Below, piece after piece: positions 1 to 7,448 of a DNA stretch of 37,702 nucleotides; the stretch's first letter is position 1; every line of letters begins with the position of its first letter. The notes beneath the pieces were generated by a model. The model was given only the letters and a program-made list of their open reading frames with translations. It was not told where the DNA came from and searched no databases. Both the position numbers and the translations under genes were made by a program. The DNA is from Akkermansia muciniphila (lineage in GTDB: Bacteria; Verrucomicrobiota; Verrucomicrobiia; Opitutales; Opitutaceae): positions 1-37,702 of the forward strand of contig CAMDHP010000008.1 in assembly GCA_945898185.1 (NCBI GenBank). Direction: 5' to 3'.

Positions 1-1374
1 ACCCTCGACACCGTCCTCCACGCCGAATCCACCAAGCCCCCCGCCCGCTACACCGAAGCCACCCTGCTCTCCGCCATGGAAGGCGCCGGCAAACTCGTCG
101 AGGACGAGGACATGGCCGAGGCCATGAAGGAACGCGGCCTCGGCACCCCCGCCACTCGCGCCGACACAATTGATGGCCTGATCAACCAAAAATACATGGA
201 TCGTCAGCAGCGCGATCTCGTGCCCACCCCCAAGGCCGAGTCGTTGATCCAGTTCCTCGTCGCGGTCAAAGCCGAGGCCCTTACCTCCCCCGCTATGACC
301 GGCGAGTGGGAATTCAAACTCCGCCAGATGGAGCAAGGCCGCGTCAAACGTGACGACTTCATGAAGGAGGTCATCGCCCAGACCGAGGGCATCGTGGAAC
401 GCGTCAAGGCCTTCGAGGAAGACGAGTCCAACTCCCGCACCACCGACATCATCTCGCCCACCGACGGCAAACCGATGTTCGAAACCCTTCGCGGCTTCAA
501 AACCCAGGACGGCACTCTCATGATTTACAAGGTCATGACCGGCCGCAAAATCGAGGAGTCCGAGGTCCGCCAGCTCGTTACCACCGGCGAGGTTGGCCCG
601 CTCGACGGCTTCGTCTCCCCGCGCAACGGCGCTCGCTTCGCTGCCAAGCTGAAGATCGTGGACAACGAAAAGGCCAAGGTGCCGGGCGGCAAAAAAGTCG
701 CCATGGACTTCGGCGACAAACTCGAAGTTTCCGACCTCGTCCCCTTTTGGACCGCGCCCAAGACCGGCGCCGAGCTCTGCGAAGCCCCTACTAAATACAT
801 CCTCCGCGAGAAAAACGCCGACGGCGCCTGGGAGCAGACTTTCTCGCTCTCCCGCATCCTCTGCAAACGCGAGCTCACCCGCGACGACCTCATCACCTGC
901 ATCACCACCGGACGCACTCCGCTGATTGAGAACTTCACCAGCAAGTTCAACCGCCCTTTCAAAGCCTACCTCGTCCGCTCCGACGCCAAGGCCAACTTCG
1001 AGTTTCCACCCCGCGAACCCAAAACCGGTAAAGATGGCAAGCCGGTCGAGCGCAAAGCCAAGGCAAAGCTTGACCTCTCCACCGCGAAAAAACTCGGCCC
1101 CAGCGCCTCCCACAAAGACGGCGAACTCTACCAGACCGACGACGCCTACATCGTGGCCAAACCCGGTGCCGACGCCGCCCCCCGCGCAGTTTTCACGACC
1201 AAGCTCGAAGTCTGCGGAAAAAAACTCCCTCTCGAAGAAATCCAGCTCCTGCTCGCTGAGGGTAAATCCAATCTTATCGACGGTTTCATGTCCAAAGCTG
1301 GCCGCGCCTTCAGCGCCTACCTCGTGCTCTCCAAGGACAAGAAGAAAGCCGACTTCGAGTTCCCGCCCCGCTGA
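1..1374 (+). CDS. topB: DNA topoisomerase III, C-terminal part (5' end outside window)
   Basis: Type IA topoisomerase that relaxes or decatenates DNA through single-strand passage in the cytoplasm. The reading frame is open from base 1, so the Toprim domain and active-site Tyr lie upstream. The visible start carries the family sequences PPARYTEATLLSAME and GLGTPATRADTIDGL, which sit at the end of the type IA core. After the core, about residue 120 of the visible protein onward, come three C-terminal repeat modules of the Toprim_Crpt type. Each ends in a phrase such as DGFVSPRNGARFAAKL, ENFTSKFNRPFKAYLV or DGFMSKAGRAFSAYLV, and the last two close with FEFPPR. No Cys4 zinc fingers are seen, which fits topoisomerase III better than TopA. 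The stop is TGA at 1372-1374. The assignment is firm; topB versus another type IA paralogue is slightly less so because the N-terminus is missing. Confidence 0.88.
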   Translation, partial: TLDTVLHAESTKPPARYTEATLLSAMEGAGKLVEDEDMAEAMKERGLGTPATRADTIDGLINQKYMDRQQRDLVPTPKAESLIQFLVAVKAEALTSPAMTGEWEFKLRQMEQGRVKRDDFMKEVIAQTEGIVERVKAFEEDESNSRTTDIISPTDGKPMFETLRGFKTQDGTLMIYKVMTGRKIEESEVRQLVTTGEVGPLDGFVSPRNGARFAAKLKIVDNEKAKVPGGKKVAMDFGDKLEVSDLVPFWTAPKTGAELCEAPTKYILREKNADGAWEQTFSLSRILCKRELTRDDLITCITTGRTPLIENFTSKFNRPFKAYLVRSDAKANFEFPPREPKTGKDGKPVERKAKAKLDLSTAKKLGPSASHKDGELYQTDDAYIVAKPGADAAPRAVFTTKLEVCGKKLPLEEIQLLLAEGKSNLIDGFMSKAGRAFSAYLVLSKDKKKADFEFPPR

Positions 1375-1460
1375 GCACCCGTTCCTCCCATGCACCGCCC
1401 AGACGAAGCACACGCTTTCTGGCTCCGGTGCTGGTTTGCGCTGGTTTTTATCACCGTCCC

Positions 1461-1483
1461 GGGCACGCGCGAAATGCGTGCCC
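1461..1483. terminator. Perfect GC hairpin downstream of topB
   Basis: GGGCACGC (1461-1468) and GCGTGCCC (1476-1483) form a perfect 8-bp stem around a 7-base loop, 87 bases past the topB stop. No long T tract follows (TTCCCGCC), so it may be a transcript-stabilising or Rho-associated 3' hairpin rather than a classical intrinsic terminator. Confidence 0.4.
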
Positions 1484-1594
1484 TTCCCGCCAAGTCTGCC
1501 GCCTTCCCAACGGATCGCGCCCGCCTCACCGTTGCCAGCATCCCTTGCGCCTACAAAACCATCGGCTCGTTCTCTCCCCTCACGCCACCGCCGG

Positions 1595-1620
1595 GGCCTG
1601 ATTTTAATATAAAACAGGCC
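1595..1620. repeat. Inverted repeat with AT-rich centre
   Basis: GGCCTG (1595-1600) and CAGGCC (1615-1620) flank an AT-only centre with TTTT and AAAA arms. With one bulged A the pairing extends to 10 bp around a 5-base loop. It sits 78 bases before the ATG at 1698. It may be an operator, an end-of-transcript hairpin or chance; the symmetric AT core is the reason to list it. Confidence 0.35.
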
Positions 1621-1697
1621 GTAACTTTCGCCTTATTGTAGCGTCAAATTCCCTAACTTGTCGCCTCTTCATCCGTCGTATTACCCCGCGTCCTCCC

Positions 1698-2603
1698 ATG
1701 AATTCCAACTCCAAGAACTACCTCATCGCCTTCCTCGCCTGCACCACGCTAGCCGGTGCCGGTCTTGCCCTTCACCAGCGCCAGCTTCTCGCCGAGGCCA
1801 AGACAGCGCCGACACTCAAGGTCACTCAGAGTAACTTCTCCCCCCGCCATGCCCAGGCACTTTCAGATTCAAAGGCGGCCGCCACCCCGCAGGTCGCGAA
1901 CACCACCGACACTCCTCCTCCCTCTTCCGCAGCCGAAGCCAACGGACGCGCCGCCGCCACACCCAGCCAAGGTCGCAGCCAGTGGGGAGCGCGAATGGCC
2001 GAACTCATGAAAGACCCCGAGTTTGTCTCCGCGATTAAGGTCGAGCAGGAATCCCGCATCGAGAACCGCTACGGCGCGCTCTTCAAACAGCTCAATCTCT
2101 CCGCCGATAAAATCGCCTCCTTAAAAAGTCTGCTGGTCGAGCGTGAAAACGCTCGCCGCGACGTCATGGCCAGCGCATTCGCCCAAAAACTCGACCCGCG
2201 CGATCCAGATACCCGCACCCAGCTCCGCGAGTTGACTAATCAGCTCGAATCCGAAGTGGACACCAACATCAAGACAGCCATCGGCGACACCGCCTACTCC
2301 CAGCTTGAGACTTACAAAGCGACCCAGCCCCAGCGCTCCACCGTTTCAAATTTCAACGATAAACTCGCTCTCAGCGGTCAGCCCCTGAGCGACTCTCAGT
2401 TGCAGCAGCTCACCCGTATCTTATCCGAGACCGGCACGGTCAACGGACGTAGCGTCGCCATTACCGACCAGACCATCTCCGTCGCCCGCGGCGTGCTCAT
2501 GCCGGCTCAGGTCGAGACCCTCATTAAATTCCAAACCCAGCAGGCCGCCGAACAGTTAATCGAACGCAAGACGTCGGGCGAAGGTCGCCCGCGCGAGAAC
2601 TGA
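1698..2603 (+). CDS. Secreted or membrane-anchored helical protein of unknown function
   Basis: I do not recognise this 301-residue protein. The N-terminus has Lys7 and then a hydrophobic stretch (about residues 9-25, YLIAFLACTTLAGAGLAL), so it is a signal peptide or an uncleaved anchor. Residues about 35-95 form an Ala/Pro/Ser/Thr-rich linker. The rest is predicted helical and charged. Three short phrases, LSADKIASL, LSDSQLQQL and LMPAQVETL, resemble the LTxxQ pattern of Spy/CpxP-type periplasmic proteins; that resemblance is my inference and is weak. It stands alone, converging with the cytochrome gene that ends 11 bases downstream on the other strand. A role in the periplasm is likely; anything more specific is not supported. 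Confidence 0.7.
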   Translation: MNSNSKNYLIAFLACTTLAGAGLALHQRQLLAEAKTAPTLKVTQSNFSPRHAQALSDSKAAATPQVANTTDTPPPSSAAEANGRAAATPSQGRSQWGARMAELMKDPEFVSAIKVEQESRIENRYGALFKQLNLSADKIASLKSLLVERENARRDVMASAFAQKLDPRDPDTRTQLRELTNQLESEVDTNIKTAIGDTAYSQLETYKATQPQRSTVSNFNDKLALSGQPLSDSQLQQLTRILSETGTVNGRSVAITDQTISVARGVLMPAQVETLIKFQTQQAAEQLIERKTSGEGRPREN

Positions 2604-2614
2604 AGCATTTCCAT

Positions 2615-3415
2615 TTAGCGCCACGTCGCGCCTGCAGCAATCCATTTTTCTACCGACGCAATCTCCTCAACGCTTAAGCTGGGGTAATCGCCAAAAGGCA
2701 TGGCCTCGTCATCTTCACGAGGCAGCCGCACCCTCCGCAGCAATTCACTCTCTTCCGGCTTCTCAGGCACGATCGCGAGGCGTCCGCTTCGCCCGCCCGC
2801 GAGCGCCGCCGCGCGACTATCCAGCCGAAGTCGCCCCTTAGCCTTGTCGGGGCCGTGACACTCGATACACGAACGATCCAGAACCGGCAGTATTTCTTTT
2901 TCAAATACGCCGCTGGAATCAGCCCTACTTGCGATGCCCGGACTCTGCACGGGCTTCACCGGATCACCCGAGCGCGCCGAGATCCAAAAGTTCACAACCT
3001 CCGGTCCGTGCGTAAGAGTTGCACCCAGATGGCCGGTCACCAAGGTGGCGGCCAAAAGTGCGGCGAGCGCCGCCCGCGCCACCACCGCCCGACCGCGCAC
3101 CTGCGCCAGCCAGGCTGCCGCTGCAAGTCCCGCGCACACCACACCGGCCCAGCGATGCCACTCCAAGGTTTCAGCGGGGTATTTCCCGGTTGAGGCAAGC
3201 ACAAGGCCGGCTCCAGCCGTGGACAAACTTGCCATTGCATTCATCGCCAGCAGGCGGCGCTGATAAATCGTCCCGTCCACCAACGGACGCCACCATTTGG
3301 AAAGCTCTAACATAGCCGCCGCAACGACGAATCCGATGGGCAGGTGCAGGAGCACGAGATGCATGCTGCCGAGTCGTTCAAGCAAGATAGCATCCATAGA
3401 CATCAGCAAATTCAT
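2615..3415 (-). CDS. DUF2231-type membrane protein with C-terminal cytochrome c domain
   Basis: The protein has 266 residues. The N-terminal half is a four-helix membrane domain beginning HLVLLHLPIGFVVAAAMLEL, as in DUF2231 proteins, with several His at helix ends (HLVLLH, WHRW, TGHLGATLTHG) that could ligate heme; that part is inference. The C-terminal third is a planctomycete-type cytochrome c domain with one heme-attachment motif Cys183-Ile-Glu-Cys186-His187, then GRLRLDS and EKWIAAGATWR. Covalent heme attachment implies that the tail faces the periplasm, so this is probably an electron-transfer or redox-sensing membrane protein. It lies 33 bases downstream of trpF on the same strand and may be co-transcribed with it, but the context gives no pathway. 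Confidence 0.8.
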   Translation of the reverse strand: MNLLMSMDAILLERLGSMHLVLLHLPIGFVVAAAMLELSKWWRPLVDGTIYQRRLLAMNAMASLSTAGAGLVLASTGKYPAETLEWHRWAGVVCAGLAAAAWLAQVRGRAVVARAALAALLAATLVTGHLGATLTHGPEVVNFWISARSGDPVKPVQSPGIASRADSSGVFEKEILPVLDRSCIECHGPDKAKGRLRLDSRAAALAGGRSGRLAIVPEKPEESELLRRVRLPREDDEAMPFGDYPSLSVEEIASVEKWIAAGATWR

Positions 3416-3448
3416 TTACGCCGCTACGGAAAGTCTGAAGCCATGATT

Positions 3449-4093
3449 TTACGCGCCGAGCGCCGAAACCAATGCGCGCAGCTTCTCTGGCGACTTGATC
3501 CCCGGCGCGATCTCGACGCCACTGTTTACATCCAAGAAAATCGCTCCGCTCCCGCCCCGAGCCGCCACGATATTGTCGGGAGACAAACCGCCGGCCAGAA
3601 TCCAGGTTTTCTCCGGGTGCGCCGCCGCCAGCTTGGCGAAGCCGCTCCAGTCGCCCGTGCGACCCGAGCCGCCGAAACCCTCGGCGTGGAAGGTGTCCAC
3701 TAGAAACGTGTCCGCCAGCGAGAGCCAATTAGCCGGAAATGCCGTTCCGGGCGGAAGCTTAGCGGCCAGCCACAGTCGCGCCGGACCCACCGCAGCCGTC
3801 CACGCAGCCACAGTCGGAAGCTCTAAATCGGCCCGGGCGTGGATTTGAAAAAAATCGAAACCCGCCGCGAGCGCTGTCGCGAGTTCCGCCGCCGACGGCT
3901 CGACCATCACAGCCACCCGACGCGGTCCCGCGGGTAAATTCGCCTGCAAAACCTCGTAGTCCGCTAGCGCCAGATAGCGCGGCGATTTCGGAAACAGTAT
4001 GAACCCGATGAAGTCAGCATCCAGTTCCGCAGCCAGGTACGCGTCCTTCGCGAGCGTGATACCGCAAATTTTGAGTCTGGTTCCTCCGATCAT
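3449..4093 (-). CDS. trpF: Phosphoribosylanthranilate isomerase
   Basis: Catalyses the Amadori rearrangement of N-(5-phosphoribosyl)anthranilate to CdRP in tryptophan synthesis, in the cytoplasm. The 214 residues match the usual single-domain TIM barrel. Visible motifs are KICGIT with the catalytic Cys10, the catalytic Asp133 in LVDTFHAEGFGGSG, and the phosphate-binding ends ILAGGLSPDN and DVNSGVE. The barrel strand usually written VQLHG reads FFQIHA here, a mild variation. No other trp gene is in the window: trpF sits alone between a DegT-family aminotransferase gene (32-base gap upstream) and the cytochrome gene. The dispersed location is common outside enterobacteria. Confidence 0.95.
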   Translation of the reverse strand: MIGGTRLKICGITLAKDAYLAAELDADFIGFILFPKSPRYLALADYEVLQANLPAGPRRVAVMVEPSAAELATALAAGFDFFQIHARADLELPTVAAWTAAVGPARLWLAAKLPPGTAFPANWLSLADTFLVDTFHAEGFGGSGRTGDWSGFAKLAAAHPEKTWILAGGLSPDNIVAARGGSGAIFLDVNSGVEIAPGIKSPEKLRALVSALGA

Positions 4094-4125
4094 TGGGATG
4101 TTGATTCGTTGGCGAAAAGCGGCGC

Positions 4126-5220
4126 TTAAAACGCGTTTACCGTGGTGATAACGTGCTCCACCTGAGCCTCGGTAAGCTCAGGAAAAATAGGCAGGCTCAC
4201 GCAGGTCGCGCAGGCTTTCTCCGCGACCGGCATTGAGCCCTCCACATAGCCCAGGCTGGCGTAGCACTGCTGAAGATGCAGCGGCACCGGATAAATCAAA
4301 TCAGTGCCGATCTCATGCGCCGCGAGGTGCTCGCGCAGCGCTTCGCGGCGCGGGTGGCGAATCGTGAACTGGTGATACACGCTCTCCCCCCAAGGCACCG
4401 TGACGGGAAGAATCGTATCCGCCAGCTTGATACCCTCGCTGTAGCGCTTGGCGATCGCCTGACGACGGGCGGTCCAATTGGCCAGATGAGGTAGTTTCAC
4501 GTTAAGCAGCGCGCCCTGAAAACCATCCATACGGAAGTTAAAGCCAACGACATCATGGTAGTAACGCCGACCCGAGCCGTGCACGCGGAGGAGTTTCGCT
4601 TTTTCGAAGAGCGCCTCATTCTTGGCGACGAGTGCTCCGCCTTCACCGCAACCACCAAGGTTTTTCGTCGGGTAAAAGCTAAACGTCCCCACATCGCCCA
4701 GCAGTCCGACGGGCGTGCCCTTGTAGCGTGCGCCGACTGCCTGCGCGCAGTCCTCGACCACGAACAGACCATGCTTTTTTGCGATGGTGAGGATCTCGTC
4801 CATCTGCGCTGGCTGGCCGAAAAGATGCACGGCGAAGATGCCTTTGGTGCGCGGGGTGATCGCCGCCTCGATCTTCGCGGGATCGAGATTAAGCGTGGCC
4901 GCATCCACGTCCACGAAGACCGGCGTGGCCCCGACGTAGCTGATGCCCCAGACAGTCGAGATAAAGGTGAAGGGCGGCGCGATTACCTCGTCGCCCCGGC
5001 CCAGCTCCCCCAGCACCGCCGCGATGTGCAGCGGCGAGGTGCCGCTATTTAAACCGAGCGCTCGCGAATAGCCGAGCGTGGCGGAGAAGGCTTTTTCGAA
5101 ATCCTCCACGTCCTTGCCGAGGCAGAAACGGGTCGCGTCATAGGTGGCGGCGAGCGCGGCGAGTGCCTCGGCCCTCAGCGCCTGATGTTGAAGCGACAAA
5201 TCGAGAAATGGAACCTTCAT
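4126..5220 (-). CDS. DegT/DnrJ/EryC1/StrS-family sugar aminotransferase
   Basis: A PLP-dependent enzyme of the family that aminates nucleotide-linked keto-sugars for cell-surface glycans. The start is placed at the ATG whose product begins MKVPFLDL, the classic family N-terminus, giving 364 residues. A longer frame reaching 5310 would run into the terminator of acs and adds a non-conserved leader. Visible: LNSGTSPLH for cofactor phosphate binding, VVEDCAQAVGARY with the Asp that contacts the PLP nitrogen, and FSFYPTKNLGGCGEGG with the Schiff-base Lys186. The substrate cannot be read from sequence, and no sugar epimerase or dehydratase lies nearby, so the specific sugar is unknown. It is first in a likely minus-strand group with trpF. 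Confidence 0.9.
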   Translation of the reverse strand: MKVPFLDLSLQHQALRAEALAALAATYDATRFCLGKDVEDFEKAFSATLGYSRALGLNSGTSPLHIAAVLGELGRGDEVIAPPFTFISTVWGISYVGATPVFVDVDAATLNLDPAKIEAAITPRTKGIFAVHLFGQPAQMDEILTIAKKHGLFVVEDCAQAVGARYKGTPVGLLGDVGTFSFYPTKNLGGCGEGGALVAKNEALFEKAKLLRVHGSGRRYYHDVVGFNFRMDGFQGALLNVKLPHLANWTARRQAIAKRYSEGIKLADTILPVTVPWGESVYHQFTIRHPRREALREHLAAHEIGTDLIYPVPLHLQQCYASLGYVEGSMPVAEKACATCVSLPIFPELTEAQVEHVITTVNAF

Positions 5221-5307
5221 GGGTGGGTCTTTCACGTAAGCACGCAGTGCGCGAAAACCAACCTTGTTTTCAAGTTTGGATTCAGGTCGGTCGAAAGTGC
5301 TTGAGCG

Positions 5308-5341
5308 CAAAAAGAGCGGCCGGAATAAATCCGGCCGTCTT
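5308..5341 (-). terminator. Intrinsic terminator of acs
   Basis: A perfect 8-bp stem (CGGCCGGA at 5317-5324, TCCGGCCG at 5330-5337) with a 5-base loop. Read on the minus strand the stem is followed by CTCTTTTTG (5316-5308), a U tract. It lies 28 bases past the acs stop and ends that transcript. It also shows that the aminotransferase gene must start below it, at 5220. Confidence 0.85.
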
Positions 5342-5364
5342 AGGATGAGTTTATGCGTTTCCGC

Positions 5365-7374
5365 TCAATCCTCGGCCTGCAAGGCGGCAACAACGGAGAA
5401 ATCCTCCAGTGTGCTGGTGTCGCCCTTCACCTCGCCTCCAGAGGCGATCTGCTTTAAAATGCGGCGCATGATTTTGCCCGAGCGGGTTTTTGGCAGCACG
5501 GCGGCGAAACGAACTTGGTCCGGCTTGGCGATCGCGCCGATTTCCTTACCCACATGCGCGCGGAGCGCTTCTTTCAATTCAGGTGTGGCGGCATGGCCGG
5601 TCTTGAGCGTGACAAACACAACGAGTGCTTGGCCCTTCAGATCATCAGGCCGGCCCACTGCGGCAGCCTCGGCAACAGCAGGATGGGTGGCGAGCGCGCC
5701 CTCGACCTCGGCGGTGCCGATACGATGGCCGGACACGTTCAATACATCGTCAACGCGACCGATGATCCAGAAATTGCCGTCCTTATCCTGCCGCGCGCCG
5801 TCGCCGGTAAAATACCACCCGGGGAACTCGCTGAAATAAGTCTGCTTAAAACGCTCATCGTCACCCCAGAGCGTGCGGAGCATCGAAGGCCAAGGTTTAG
5901 TGATAACCATTTTCCCGTCGGTGCCGCGCGGGACTTCCTTGCCCTTGTCGTCCACGATCATCGGCGAGACGCCGAAGAAAGGCAGCGTCGCGGTGCCGGG
6001 CACGCACGGTGTGGCACCGGGCATGGGCGAGATCATGATGGAACCGGTCTCGGTCTGCCACCACGTGTCCACGATGGGGCAGCGGCCCTTGCCGATCACC
6101 TTGTGATACCAGAGCCAGGCCTCGGGACTGATGGGCTCGCCGACAGAACCAAGCAGACGGAGGGAATCCAGATTGTGCTTCAGCACGTAGTTGTCACCCC
6201 AGCGCATAAAAGCGCGGATGGCAGTCGGCGCCGTGTAAAGAATGGTGAGACTGTGACGCTCTATCATTTCCCAAAAACGGTCCGGTTCGGGCTGGTTGGG
6301 CGCACCCTCGTAAAGGAAGAGGGTGGCGCCATTGGAAAGGATTCCGTAAACGACGTAGCTGTGACCGGTGATCCACCCGATGTCAGCCGAGCAAAAATAG
6401 CGGTCCGTGTCCTTAAGATCGAAAACGTAATGCGAAGTAATCTTCGCACCGAGCAGATAGCCGGCGGAGGTATGAAGCACGCCCTTGGGTTTTCCGGTGG
6501 AGCCGGAGGTATAAAGAATGAAAAGAGGATGCTCGGAATCGAAGGCCTTCGCCTTGTGCTGGTTCGGGCCGCCTTTCGAGGTATCGTGCCACCAGATGTC
6601 ACGGCCCTCCTGCATAGTGACGGGATTGCCGGCGCGCTTAAGCACGATCACGCTTTGCACCGAAGGCGTTCCTGCCAGGGCGCGGTCAACGGTGGACTTG
6701 AGTTCGACCACCTTGCCGCGGCGCCAACCGCCGTCGGCGGTTAGGACGAGCTTGGCTTTGCAATCGTTGATACGGTCCTTGATCGCCTCAGAGCTGAAGC
6801 CGCCGAAAATCACTGTATGCACTGCGCCAATACGCGCGCAGGCCAGCATGGCGATGACCGCCTCCGGCACCATCGGCATGTAGATCGCGACACGATCACC
6901 GGGCCCCACGCCCATACCTTCAAAAATGTGCGCGAAGCGGCTGACCTCTGAGTAGAGCTGCCGGTAGGTGATGGTGCGAACGTCGCCGGGCTCGCCCTCG
7001 AAGATAATTGCCGCCTTGTTCTCCCGCGCGGTGCCGAGATGCCGGTCCACGCAGTTCTCGGCTACGTTTAGCCGTCCGCCAGTGAACCACTTTGCGTGGG
7101 GCTCCTTCCAGGTGCAGACTTTGGTGAAGGGCTTGCGCCATACGAGGTGCTCGTTGGCCATTCTTTTCCAGAATGTATCCGGAGAGTTGACAGACTCGGC
7201 GTGAAGCTTTTTGTATAACGCCATACTGCCAAGGTTGGCTTGGCGCTGAAACTCGGGTGAAGGTTTAAACGACCGCTTTTTGCGGGACACTGAGGTGTTT
7301 GTTTGTTCCGACACGTTGAGATGTGGTTTTAGGGTTGGGGTGCGCGTTCGCTGAAAATTTTCCGGCGTAAACAC
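5365..7374 (-). CDS. acs: Acetyl-coenzyme A synthetase
   Basis: AMP-forming acetate:CoA ligase that activates acetate through acetyl-adenylate. Visible in order: the ACAS N-terminal segment ([12 protein letters not shown]), the P-loop-like adenylation motif [37 protein letters not shown] at the acetate/AMP pocket, [13 protein letters not shown], the hinge and C-terminal phrases [16 protein letters not shown], and the catalytic, acetylation-regulated Lys634 in RSGKIMRR. The length of 669 is near the usual 650. The first codon is GTG at 7374, preceded by AAGGA at 6-base spacing. A second GTG (7314, product beginning VSEQTNTS) would give a more standard length but lacks a clear ribosome site. 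Single-gene unit with its own terminator, divergent from rho. No deacetylase or acetyltransferase gene is adjacent. Confidence 0.97.
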   Translation of the reverse strand: MFTPENFQRTRTPTLKPHLNVSEQTNTSVSRKKRSFKPSPEFQRQANLGSMALYKKLHAESVNSPDTFWKRMANEHLVWRKPFTKVCTWKEPHAKWFTGGRLNVAENCVDRHLGTARENKAAIIFEGEPGDVRTITYRQLYSEVSRFAHIFEGMGVGPGDRVAIYMPMVPEAVIAMLACARIGAVHTVIFGGFSSEAIKDRINDCKAKLVLTADGGWRRGKVVELKSTVDRALAGTPSVQSVIVLKRAGNPVTMQEGRDIWWHDTSKGGPNQHKAKAFDSEHPLFILYTSGSTGKPKGVLHTSAGYLLGAKITSHYVFDLKDTDRYFCSADIGWITGHSYVVYGILSNGATLFLYEGAPNQPEPDRFWEMIERHSLTILYTAPTAIRAFMRWGDNYVLKHNLDSLRLLGSVGEPISPEAWLWYHKVIGKGRCPIVDTWWQTETGSIMISPMPGATPCVPGTATLPFFGVSPMIVDDKGKEVPRGTDGKMVITKPWPSMLRTLWGDDERFKQTYFSEFPGWYFTGDGARQDKDGNFWIIGRVDDVLNVSGHRIGTAEVEGALATHPAVAEAAAVGRPDDLKGQALVVFVTLKTGHAATPELKEALRAHVGKEIGAIAKPDQVRFAAVLPKTRSGKIMRRILKQIASGGEVKGDTSTLEDFSVVAALQAED

Positions 7375-7448
7375 GTGTTGTCCTTATTCAGACCGCTTCA
7401 CAAAGCGTCAAGTCCGGGTGCTCGCACCTCCTCGGCATCTCTTTAATC

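Larger units (their letters stand above)
1375..1697. other. Intergenic spacer without a credible gene
   Basis: This 323-base spacer lies between topB and the next plus-strand gene. Plus-strand open frames exist, but their translations are Pro/Ser/Arg-rich and low in complexity and I see no ribosome binding site, so I do not call a gene. It holds a strong GC hairpin (1461-1483) and an AT-centred inverted repeat (1595-1620). The 3' third is AT-richer and probably carries the promoter of the gene at 1698, although no clear -35/-10 pair stands out. Confidence 0.6.

Noticed and set aside
1390-1641. An 83-codon frame in the topB spacer
   Set aside because: No ribosome site, crosses both palindromes, and looks like low-complexity non-coding sequence.
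5515-6744. A 409-codon frame on the plus strand opposite acs
   Set aside because: It is the mirror of a strongly conserved gene in GC-rich DNA, has no motifs and no ribosome site.
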